DNA from: JAZQHR01 sp045540815 | GTDB lineage: Bacteria > Bacillota > Clostridia > UMGS1810 | Assembly (NCBI GenBank): GCA_045540815.1 | Contig: JAZQHY010000010.1 | Location: forward strand, 1 to 9,660 | Reading direction: 5' to 3' | DNA: 9,660 nucleotides | Shown here: positions 1 through 5,714 of the stretch, piece after piece | Layout: each line of letters opens with the position of its first letter | Numbering within the stretch: the stretch's first letter is position 1 | Position numbers and translations under genes: made by a program | Notes under the pieces: model-generated | What the model was told of the DNA's origin: nothing | Database searches by the model: none | Seen by the model: the letters and a program-made list of their open reading frames with translations, nothing else

Positions 1-93
1 AACACCTGTACCCATACCGAACACAGCAGTTAAGCTCTGTAGTGCCGATAATACTTGGTGGGAGACCGCCCGGGAAGGTAGGAAGTCGCTAAG
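1..93 (+). rRNA. rrf: 5S ribosomal RNA, 3' part (5' end outside window)
   Basis: Structural RNA of the large ribosomal subunit. The window opens inside the molecule. The conserved core CCCATACCGAACACAGCAGT-TAAGCTC is followed by a GCCGATAATACTTGG segment and a closing GTAGGAAGTCGCTAAG, which is the normal order of loop B/C, helix III and helix IV/V elements in bacterial 5S rRNA. About 20-25 bases of the 5' end, including the 5' strand of helix I, are missing, so the exact 3' end (around 93) cannot be fixed by pairing. An intrinsic terminator follows within 10 bases, which suggests that this is the last gene of an rRNA operon. No tRNA follows it. Confidence 0.95.
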
Positions 94-100
94 ACAAAGT

Positions 101-134
101 AAAGCCTTGAGATAATTCTCAAGGCTTTATTATT
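101..134 (+). terminator. Intrinsic terminator after 5S rRNA
   Basis: A perfect 12-bp stem, AAAGCCTTGAGA (101-112) with TCTCAAGGCTTT (117-128), encloses a 4-base TAAT loop and is followed by the T-rich ATTATTT. It lies directly downstream of the 5S rRNA and most likely ends the rRNA operon. On the minus strand the same hairpin is followed by ACTTTGTCTT, a poor U-tract, so it would be at best a weak stop for the opposing operon. Confidence 0.9.
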
Positions 135-209
135 TCATTAAGTTTTTACTTATTATTAAGACTTTTTATATTGTTGAAAAAGAACATAGTTTTTTGTTAA
201 TGTAGAACG

Positions 210-225
210 AGTAAGCACGCTTACT
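210..225. repeat. Short palindrome AGTAAGC-AC-GCTTACT
   Basis: A 7-bp inverted repeat around two central bases lies between the rRNA terminator and the end of the minus-strand hydrolase gene. On neither strand is it followed directly by a run of T, so it is not a classical intrinsic terminator. It may add to the weak AT-rich hairpin next to it (226-265), be a protein site, or be chance. Function unknown. Confidence 0.35.
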
Positions 226-265
226 AAAAAATTACAAAAGAGTATTAATAATTTGTTGTAATTTT
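226..265 (-). terminator. Probable weak AT-rich terminator of the MATE-hydrolase operon
   Basis: Read on the minus strand, the arm AAAATTACAA (265 to 256) pairs perfectly with TTGTAATTTT (237 to 228) over an 18-base loop. The second arm runs into a TTTTTT stretch ending at 226. It starts 7 bases after the hydrolase stop codon, where a terminator is expected. The stem has only two G-C or C-G pairs and a long loop, so it would be inefficient. The call rests mainly on position plus the T-run. Confidence 0.4.
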
Positions 266-272
266 AAAATTC

Positions 273-1808
273 TTATATAACTACAGGTAATTCAACATAA
301 GCTTCATCGTTACATATAACTGTATTTGTGGCAATTTTTGTTTTGCTTTCCTTTGCCCAATGTCCTTTTACATTAGAATGAGGAACATAAATATCCGAGT
401 GCGATGAAATATCTACTCTTATTGCATTACCTTTTTTTATCGTAAATCCAACAGGAGGTGTAAAAATACTGACTAAACATTCATCTCCTGCAACATATTT
501 TTTGTTTATATGTGAAATAGAAGTAATAGTTTCTGTGAGATTATACGAAATACCATTCTCTACAAAATATAAGCGCATAAAAAACGCCGTATCGTCGCAG
601 TCGCTTTTCACTTTCATATTCCATTTTATTTTTCCATAAAAATGAGTATCTTCTTTAAAAGTTTCAGATACAAATGATAATACACCTTTATTTGTGTCTT
701 CTTTTTCTGCTTTAAATATATTGTTGTGTTTGTAAAAATCAAGTGGCTTATCGGGGTTGTAAATAAAGTTTTTTTCTCCATTTGTTGATGTTTTTTCCAG
801 AAGTTTTTCATCAAAAGTTAAGTAAAGTTTTTTATAATTAGTTTTTCTTTCGGCTGTAGTCCAGAAGTCACCGCCAATAGAGTGATAATTTACTTTTTCA
901 AGCTCAAAATCGGTATATTTAGTATTATCACGTATACTATTAAAGTAGTTCACTATGTAATCAATTGGTGCATTTCCGTTTTCAAAGTCATATTCAGCTT
1001 TATCAGTAACTTTTGTAGCGTGTCCCCAAGGCCCCACTACAAATGCAGATTTTTTCTTTGTTTCGTTAGGCAATCTTTCCCACATAGAAAACATTCCGTC
1101 AACGTAAAAATCATACCAGCCTTCCGTAAACAGGATAGGTATAGTGAGCTTATCTATTGCATGGACTTGCTCCTGAGATTTCCAGAAATCATTGTATGAG
1201 TCATTTAAAATAAAATCGCTATATCCTTTTACATCTTCCCCAACAACTCTTTCCATAACTTTGTGATACGGTCTGTATAATTCATTTTCATATTCTTTTT
1301 GAATAGGGTAGCGATTTTTAAGCATTCTGAGCCACCACTTTAAATTGCAAAAATCATAACAGCATCCGTTGCGATAATTTTTATTAAAAAGATTGTCTGA
1401 CTGAATACCAAGAGCAGCGGCTTTTATATCATATGGATTTGTGTCTAGATAGCATAGATGCACTGTAGCAAGATAGCTTTCGCCTGTTATGTATATTTCG
1501 CCATTGTAAAAAGGCAGAGTGCGTATTATTTCAAGCGTTTCGAGTCCATCATTTCTCTCTTTATACGGTATACACTTTCCCTCGCTGTCACCACGACCTC
1601 TTACGTGCTGCACTATCACGGCGTATCCGTTTTTAATAAACAAATCATCTTTGTATTTTTCCTCAGGATAGGGAACGCCACATCGTTTTTCCTCGTATGG
1701 TGTGCGAATAAATACTATTGGTAATTTTTTGTTTTCCTTAGGTAAAACTATACGTGTATATAGCTTAATACCATCGGACATTGTAAAATATTTTTCCTTT
1801 ATAATCAT
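273..1808 (-). CDS. CocE/NonD family alpha/beta serine hydrolase (peptidase S15 type)
   Basis: A 511-residue protein related to cocaine esterase, glutaryl-7-ACA acylase and X-Pro dipeptidyl-peptidase. Such enzymes cleave ester, amide or peptide bonds through a Ser-Asp-His triad. The sequence shows the N-terminal SDGIKLYTRIVLP strand pair, an HVRGRGDSEG segment (68-77), the nucleophile elbow GESY with Ser111, GWYD with Asp233, and GPWGH with His263. Tyr38 in TPYEE is a candidate oxyanion residue by analogy with CocE. Residues from about 300 to the end, with IRVDISSHSD near 463-472, fit the C-terminal jelly-roll domain. No signal peptide is visible, so it is probably cytoplasmic. The usual GxSYxG elbow reads GESYLA, with Ala for the last Gly. 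The ATG has AAGAGGA 8 bases upstream, overlapping the stop of the preceding MATE gene, so the two are co-transcribed and probably translationally linked. The substrate cannot be predicted. Confidence 0.9.
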   Translation of the reverse strand: MIIKEKYFTMSDGIKLYTRIVLPKENKKLPIVFIRTPYEEKRCGVPYPEEKYKDDLFIKNGYAVIVQHVRGRGDSEGKCIPYKERNDGLETLEIIRTLPFYNGEIYITGESYLATVHLCYLDTNPYDIKAAALGIQSDNLFNKNYRNGCCYDFCNLKWWLRMLKNRYPIQKEYENELYRPYHKVMERVVGEDVKGYSDFILNDSYNDFWKSQEQVHAIDKLTIPILFTEGWYDFYVDGMFSMWERLPNETKKKSAFVVGPWGHATKVTDKAEYDFENGNAPIDYIVNYFNSIRDNTKYTDFELEKVNYHSIGGDFWTTAERKTNYKKLYLTFDEKLLEKTSTNGEKNFIYNPDKPLDFYKHNNIFKAEKEDTNKGVLSFVSETFKEDTHFYGKIKWNMKVKSDCDDTAFFMRLYFVENGISYNLTETITSISHINKKYVAGDECLVSIFTPPVGFTIKKGNAIRVDISSHSDIYVPHSNVKGHWAKESKTKIATNTVICNDEAYVELPVVI

Positions 1809-1821
1809 ATATAAATTCCTC

Positions 1822-3171
1822 TTAAATGTTTACAAGTTTATCCTTTAACGGCTTTTTCCATATTCCCATAAAGTATGTTATAACCGAGAATAGAGCCTCA
1901 ATTGCCCACGATACAACCCATCCTAAATATATTCCATATATACCATAATGTTTTGCAAGGATTAAGCTTGATATAAGTCTTACTACAGACCCAAGCGCAG
2001 TTGAGAACATCAAAAGTCCCATTGACTTTGTGCCTCTGTAAAATGCGTGGAAAAGGTTGTTTATAAGATTAAGTACAATAAATGGTAAAAAGTATTTTAC
2101 AAATACAACTGAAAATGTAAGGCTTTCACCAACGAATCCTTCAGGGAAGAAGGATTTGCATATGACATCTGCAAATATAACGCAAATAATTAAAACAGGT
2201 ATAAGAAGTACCACTCCCTGAAGTGCCCCAACTCTTAATCCTTTTTTTATTTTAGAGTGCTTTCCTGCGCCTATACACTGTGCAGTATAGTTTGTAAGAG
2301 TCTTTGCTGAGTTCTGGTAAATGCTTGCATTTATGTTATATACTTTAGTTGCAACTGAATAAGCAGCCGTCGCACTGCTTCCTATACCGTTTATAATAGG
2401 AGATAGCAATAGCGATGATGTGTACATTACAACTTGCTGAATAGTAGTAGGTATGGAGAATGACACCGATTTTCCCACAGTTCTTATGCTAAATTCAAAT
2501 GGATAGTCATCAACTTCCATCTCTTTAAAACATCTGATAAGCTTTCTTATGTAAAATACAAATACCACGCCGTTGGCTATAACAGTTGTTGTTGCAATAC
2601 CTGCCACACCAAACTTAAGTACCGCTGTGCTAAATATATTCCCCAAAATTGTAAGCAAAGTAGATATTAAAGACATTCTAAATGGATATTCACTAAGCCC
2701 CAAAGCATTCATTGTAAAGTTGAAAAATGTGTTTAATATTATTACAGTATTGCCTAAATATATAATAACAAAATATTTCATAGCCTCATTTCTAATGGAA
2801 GGGTCTACATTTAAAAAATTAAAAATTGGATCTCTAAAAAATATTACTGTCAAGCTTACAATAATACTTGCAATGGTAAGTATTATTGTATTGCTGAACA
2901 AACTGGTTTTAAGCTGTTCGAAGTTTTTTGAACCAAAAAGTACGGCAGTATATACAGATACACCCGTAGAATATCCCCAAAACACAGAGGATATAAATGT
3001 AACAAGCTCTGATGTTGCTCCTGTAGCAGCAATACCATCTGCGCCTAAAAATTTCCCTGCAATAATAGAGTTTACTATTCCAAACGCATTTGTAAGTATT
3101 CCTGAAAGTACGAGTGGTATGGCAAATAGTATAAATGTTTTGTAAATGTTGCCTTTTGTTAAATCCTTCAT
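1822..3171 (-). CDS. MATE family efflux transporter, first gene of an exporter-hydrolase operon
   Basis: A 449-residue polytopic membrane protein of the multidrug and toxic compound extrusion (MATE) superfamily. Members export organic cations or metabolites in exchange for Na+ or H+. The N-terminus, KGNIYKTFILFAIPLVLSGI followed by NSIIAGKFLGADGIAATGATSE (about residues 34-55), is typical of the family. Two hydrophobic halves (about 12-210 and 235-435) fit 12 membrane segments. FYRGTKSMGLLMFSTALGSV (377-396) matches the family's second-half repeat. A longer reading from 3249 adds 26 residues (MKNSYYMIHL...), but that part is not membrane-like and overlaps the promoter. The ATG at 3171 has GGAGG (3179-3183) at 7-base spacing and gives a normal MATE start, so it is preferred. 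The stop lies 13 bp before the hydrolase gene. It is divergent from a DeoR regulator that probably controls it. Substrate unknown. Confidence 0.92.
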   Translation of the reverse strand: MKDLTKGNIYKTFILFAIPLVLSGILTNAFGIVNSIIAGKFLGADGIAATGATSELVTFISSVFWGYSTGVSVYTAVLFGSKNFEQLKTSLFSNTIILTIASIIVSLTVIFFRDPIFNFLNVDPSIRNEAMKYFVIIYLGNTVIILNTFFNFTMNALGLSEYPFRMSLISTLLTILGNIFSTAVLKFGVAGIATTTVIANGVVFVFYIRKLIRCFKEMEVDDYPFEFSIRTVGKSVSFSIPTTIQQVVMYTSSLLLSPIINGIGSSATAAYSVATKVYNINASIYQNSAKTLTNYTAQCIGAGKHSKIKKGLRVGALQGVVLLIPVLIICVIFADVICKSFFPEGFVGESLTFSVVFVKYFLPFIVLNLINNLFHAFYRGTKSMGLLMFSTALGSVVRLISSLILAKHYGIYGIYLGWVVSWAIEALFSVITYFMGIWKKPLKDKLVNI

Positions 3172-3191
3172 AATTACCCCTCCAAAACATC

Positions 3192-3236
3192 TTGTAAAAT
3201 TGATTTTCTTGTCGTATAATAAGTGTATCATATAAT
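3192..3236 (+). promoter_or_regulatory. Promoter(s) of the DeoR-family regulator gene
   Basis: Two overlapping candidates read rightward. The better is TTGTAA (3192-3197), a 17-base spacer and TATAAT (3215-3220). A second is TTGTCG (3209-3214), a 16-base spacer and TATAAT (3231-3236). Both -10 boxes match the consensus exactly. Initiation would fall near 3227 or 3243, giving a leader of about 60-75 bases that carries the TTTTCAAG repeats. The -10 boxes sit against the minus-strand exporter promoter. Confidence 0.6.
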
Positions 3237-3249
3237 AAGAATTTTTCAA
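3222..3249 (-). promoter_or_regulatory. Promoter of the MATE-hydrolase operon
   Basis: On the minus strand TTGAAA (3249 to 3244), a 16-base spacer and TACACT (3227 to 3222) form a plausible sigma-A promoter. A TGA directly before the -10 gives an extended -10 (TGnTACACT). Transcription would start near 3215, leaving a leader of about 43 bases before the ATG at 3171. The -10 lies next to the TATAAT of the divergent regulator promoter, so the two would compete. Read by eye only. Confidence 0.55.
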
Positions 3250-3289
3250 GTTTGTTCAGATTATTGAAACTTTCTCAAGAATTTTCAAG
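3243..3289 (+). repeat. Repeated octamer TTTTCAAG, candidate DeoR-family operator
   Basis: TTTTCAAG occurs at 3243-3250 and 3282-3289, and a one-base variant, TTCTCAAG, at 3272-3279. The last two start exactly 10 bases apart, one helical turn. A TTGAAA at 3264-3269 is the inverse of the same core. The first copy covers the -35 box of the minus-strand exporter promoter. The last overlaps the AAGGAG ribosome binding site of the regulator gene. DeoR-family repressors often bind short repeated sites near their own promoters, so this is a reasonable operator candidate, but binding is an inference. AT-rich chance repetition is the alternative. Confidence 0.4.
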
Positions 3290-3301
3290 GAGATGTACGG
3301 T

Positions 3302-4048
3302 ATGTACCAGAAAGAACGAATAGATAACATCCTTGGTATTTTAAAATCAAATGGTTATGTGTCGGTAAAATATCTTACCGAGCAGCTTCATTACAGTACC
3401 GCTACCATAAACCGTGATTTAAATGTAATGGTAAAACAAAATCTTGTTACCAGGACATATGGTGGTGTTGAGCTAATAAAAAGAAAAGGAGTAGCTTTGC
3501 CATTTAGATATCACTTGATGAAACCCGTGAAAAATAAAATAGGCAGTGCTGCAGCAGAACTTATAAATGATGGTGATATTATATTTATAGATGGTACAAC
3601 AACTACTGAGTATATTGGTAAATTTATTACTTCAAAAAAAGATATTACAGTCATAACAAATAATATTTCGCTTATTGCATATCTTAGTCAGTATAAGATA
3701 AATTGCATATGTCTTGGTGGTGAAATAATAGAAGCACCTTCAATGCTTGGCGGTAATTTAACAGCGGAAAATGCGATGAAATATAATGCTGACGTGTGCT
3801 TTTTCTCTACAGGCGGAATGTCAGAGGACGGAATTATATTTGGATGGCCATCATATGACCTGATTCATACTGTAATGATAAAAAACTCTAAAAAATCGTA
3901 TTACTTAGTTGACCACGAAAAGATAGGTAACACTATGCCAAACAATCTAGTTTCACTTGATGGCATTGACGGTATTATTACAGATTATATTTTTTCAGAT
4001 GATATAAAAAAGGAATTTTCGAAGACAAAATTTATAGAAGTAAAATAA
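3302..4048 (+). CDS. DeoR/GlpR family transcriptional regulator
   Basis: A 248-residue cytoplasmic regulator. Residues 4-55 form the DeoR-type winged helix-turn-helix: ERIDNILGILKSNGYVSV, then LTEQLHYSTATINRDLNVM as helix-turn-recognition helix, and TRTYGGVEL as wing. Residues about 75-230 are the sensor domain, with IFIDGTTTTEYIGKF (94-108), VITNN (117-121), CLGGEI (137-142) and YLVDHEKIG (201-209). Members usually sense phosphorylated sugars or related metabolites and mostly repress. The ATG at 3302 has AAGGAG (3287-3292) at 9-base spacing. An upstream in-frame ATG at 3293 abuts that Shine-Dalgarno and is unlikely to be used. It is divergent from the MATE-hydrolase operon, the likely target. 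No terminator is visible before the polymerase gene 61 bp downstream, so read-through is possible. The effector is unknown. Confidence 0.9.
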   Translation: MYQKERIDNILGILKSNGYVSVKYLTEQLHYSTATINRDLNVMVKQNLVTRTYGGVELIKRKGVALPFRYHLMKPVKNKIGSAAAELINDGDIIFIDGTTTTEYIGKFITSKKDITVITNNISLIAYLSQYKINCICLGGEIIEAPSMLGGNLTAENAMKYNADVCFFSTGGMSEDGIIFGWPSYDLIHTVMIKNSKKSYYLVDHEKIGNTMPNNLVSLDGIDGIITDYIFSDDIKKEFSKTKFIEVK

Positions 4049-4109
4049 GGTTTTATAAATTAGTATTGCTTGTAAAAATGTTTTGGAGTGAATACGGAGA
4101 ACAAATATA

Positions 4110-5369
4110 ATGGAAAATAAGTTCTATTTGTGTATAGATTTAAAAAGCTTTTATGCATCCGTTGAAGCAGTAGAAAGGGGACTTGACCCGTTTAAAACCA
4201 ACCTTGTTGTTGCAGACCCCTCGCGCGGAAATGGGGCTATTTGCCTTGCCATTACACCAGCGCTTAAAGCACTTGGAGTTAAAAACCGATGCAGAATTTT
4301 TGAAATACCACGTGGAGTAGAGTATATCACTGCACTTCCAAGAATGAAACTGTATATGGAGTATTCGGCAAATATCTATGCCACTTATTTAAAATATGTC
4401 AGTAAGGAAGATATACATCCATATTCAATAGATGAGTGTTTTTTCGATATAACGTCATACCTTAAAATGTATAAGAAGACACCGCGCGAAATGGCGAAAA
4501 TGCTTACAGATGCAGTGTTTGAAGAAACAGGTATATGTGCTACAGTAGGAGTCGGAACAAACTTGTTTCTTGCAAAGGTTGCACTAGATATAACCGCGAA
4601 GCACGTGGACGATCATATAGGATATCTTGACGAAGAAACATTTAAAAAAACCATATGGTATCATAGACCTATTACGGATATATGGAATATAGGCAGAGGT
4701 ATAGCAAAACGTCTTGAAAAATACGGAGTGTATGACCTGTGTGGTGTTGCACATATGGATGAGAAGATACTCTACAGAGAGTTTGGTGTAAATGCTGAGT
4801 TTCTTATTGACCACGCACACGGCATCGAGCCGTGTACCATCAAAGAAATTCAAGAGTATGTTCCCGAAACAAGCTCCATATCAAATGGTCAGATACTCTT
4901 TCACGATTATAATTACGATGACGCGCTTTTAGCACTTAAAGAAATGGTCGACGTTTTATCGCTTGATTTGGTGGATAAAGACCTTGTTACAGATTCAATT
5001 TCACTCAGAGTAGGATACTCAAAAGATACTATTAAGTCAACTGGAGGTACTATGAAGATTCCTGAGCCTACAAACTCCTCGAGAAAACTTGTTGACTATT
5101 TTACCGCGTATTATAAAAAGACTGCAAACCCTGATTACCCAATCAGAAAGCTCAATATTGGTTTTAATCATCTAACACATCAGGAGTATGTAAACCTTGA
5201 TATGTTCTCGGACTATTTAAAAGACGAAAAAGAACTAAAAGTACAAAAAGCTATTGTCGGCATTAAAAACAAATATGGAAAAAATGCCATCCTTCGCGGA
5301 ATGAATTTACTTGATAACGCAACAACGCGTGAGCGAAATAAACTTGTAGGAGGACATAACGGTGAGTGA
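4110..5369 (+). CDS. Y-family translesion DNA polymerase (UmuC/UvrX-like)
   Basis: A 419-residue error-prone polymerase that copies past DNA lesions. All three catalytic carboxylates are present: Asp10 in CIDLKSFYASVEA, and Asp108-Glu109 in the YSIDE motif. Tyr15 aligns with the sugar-selecting steric gate of UmuC. The DLKSFYASVE form is typical of the Gram-positive UvrX-like branch. GVGTNLFLAKVALD (147-160) completes the palm, and IWNIGRGIAKRLEKYGVYDL (191-210) is the helix-hairpin-helix thumb. The region from about 250 to 355 is the little finger. NLDMF (362-366) resembles a sliding-clamp motif (QL[SD]LF) with Asn for Gln. The tail RNKLVGGHNGE matches the branch. Length is normal, so it is probably active. 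GGAG (4096-4099) lies 10 bases before the ATG. It overlaps the YolD-like gene by 8 bp. No GAACnnnnGTTC-type LexA box is seen upstream. Confidence 0.93.
   Translation: MENKFYLCIDLKSFYASVEAVERGLDPFKTNLVVADPSRGNGAICLAITPALKALGVKNRCRIFEIPRGVEYITALPRMKLYMEYSANIYATYLKYVSKEDIHPYSIDECFFDITSYLKMYKKTPREMAKMLTDAVFEETGICATVGVGTNLFLAKVALDITAKHVDDHIGYLDEETFKKTIWYHRPITDIWNIGRGIAKRLEKYGVYDLCGVAHMDEKILYREFGVNAEFLIDHAHGIEPCTIKEIQEYVPETSSISNGQILFHDYNYDDALLALKEMVDVLSLDLVDKDLVTDSISLRVGYSKDTIKSTGGTMKIPEPTNSSRKLVDYFTAYYKKTANPDYPIRKLNIGFNHLTHQEYVNLDMFSDYLKDEKELKVQKAIVGIKNKYGKNAILRGMNLLDNATTRERNKLVGGHNGE
5348..5353 (+). promoter_or_regulatory. Ribosome binding site that fixes the GTG start of the YolD-like gene
   Basis: AGGAGG lies inside the last codons of the polymerase gene, 8 bases before GTG at 5362-5364. 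This perfect Shine-Dalgarno supports the GTG start and the 8-bp overlap, and points to translational coupling. Confidence 0.8.
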
Positions 5370-5673
5370 CAGAGCAAGACAGTTTATGCCGTTTGCGGCG
5401 CTTAAAGGCTACTATGAGCTTATTCGAACCAAAGAGAGGGTAGTAGTTCCCAAAAAAGAGCTTTCGGAAGATTACGCCGAAATTCTCTCAAGAAAGGTTC
5501 TTTCATTAGCTGAAGGTATGATGGTAAAAGTCACATACTATTCAAACGGCGATTATGTGGTCGTAGAGGGTATTTTAACAGATATCGATATAGAAAGAAG
5601 ATATTTGACTATCGTTAAAACACCCATAAATTTAGACGATATTTATGACATTGAATGTGACAATATAGAATAA
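5362..5673 (+). CDS. YolD-like protein paired with the Y-family polymerase
   Basis: A 103-residue soluble protein, GTG start. The N-terminal DRARQFMPFAALKGYYELI (3-21) matches the DRG...W.PFAALPE signature of YolD-like proteins. The later VEGILTDIDIERRYLTI strand pair, followed by INLDDIYDIE, fits the small beta fold at the family's C-terminus. In Bacillus such genes sit directly after Y-family polymerases (YqjW-YqjX, UvrX-YolD), and the family is thought to modulate them much as UmuD modulates UmuC; the biochemical role is not settled. Here the start lies inside the polymerase's last codons (GGT GAG TGA), so the two are made together. The gene ends in a perfect palindrome that includes two bases of its TAA stop. 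The usual Trp of the signature is replaced by Met10. Confidence 0.82.
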   Translation: MSDRARQFMPFAALKGYYELIRTKERVVVPKKELSEDYAEILSRKVLSLAEGMMVKVTYYSNGDYVVVEGILTDIDIERRYLTIVKTPINLDDIYDIECDNIE

Positions 5674-5706
5674 AAAGGCTTAACGAAATTTCGTTAAGCC
5701 TTTTTT
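5672..5706. terminator. Bidirectional terminator, perfect 34-bp palindrome
   Basis: AAAAAGGCTTAACGAAA (5672-5688) is followed without a gap by its exact complement TTTCGTTAAGCCTTTTT (5689-5705) and one more T. As RNA it folds into a GC-centred stem with a small loop made from the central AAATTT, with an A-run on one side and a U-run on the other. It therefore works for both strands. It ends the polymerase-YolD unit from the left and the second MATE operon (stop at 5715) from the right, which separates the two convergent units. Confidence 0.92.
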
Positions 5707-5714
5707 ATGACTTT

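Noticed and set aside
129..272. tRNA gene after the 5S rRNA
   Set aside because: tRNAs often follow 5S genes, but there is no cloverleaf, T-loop GTTCGA or acceptor stem in this AT-rich spacer.
882..1199. Open frames on the plus strand inside the hydrolase (882-1199, 1458-1724)
   Set aside because: They lie opposite a gene with clear family motifs, show no recognisable domain, and have low-complexity composition expected of the antisense of an AT-rich gene.
2573..3145. 190-residue plus-strand open frame opposite the first MATE gene
   Set aside because: It is antisense of a strongly supported membrane protein. The hydrophobic composition is a by-product, and no ribosome binding site or homology is evident.
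3172..3249. 26-residue N-terminal extension of the first MATE exporter (start at 3249)
   Set aside because: No ribosome binding site fits, the residues are unlike a MATE N-terminus, and the stretch covers the operon promoter. The ATG at 3171 has GGAGG at 7 bases.
3293..3301. Upstream ATG for the DeoR-family gene
   Set aside because: It directly abuts the AAGGAG Shine-Dalgarno, with no spacing. The in-frame ATG at 3302 has a 9-base spacing.
4096..4137. GAAC...GTTC pair around the polymerase start as a LexA box
   Set aside because: The half-sites are 18 bases apart, far more than the 4 bases of the Gram-positive SOS box, and the second lies in the coding region.
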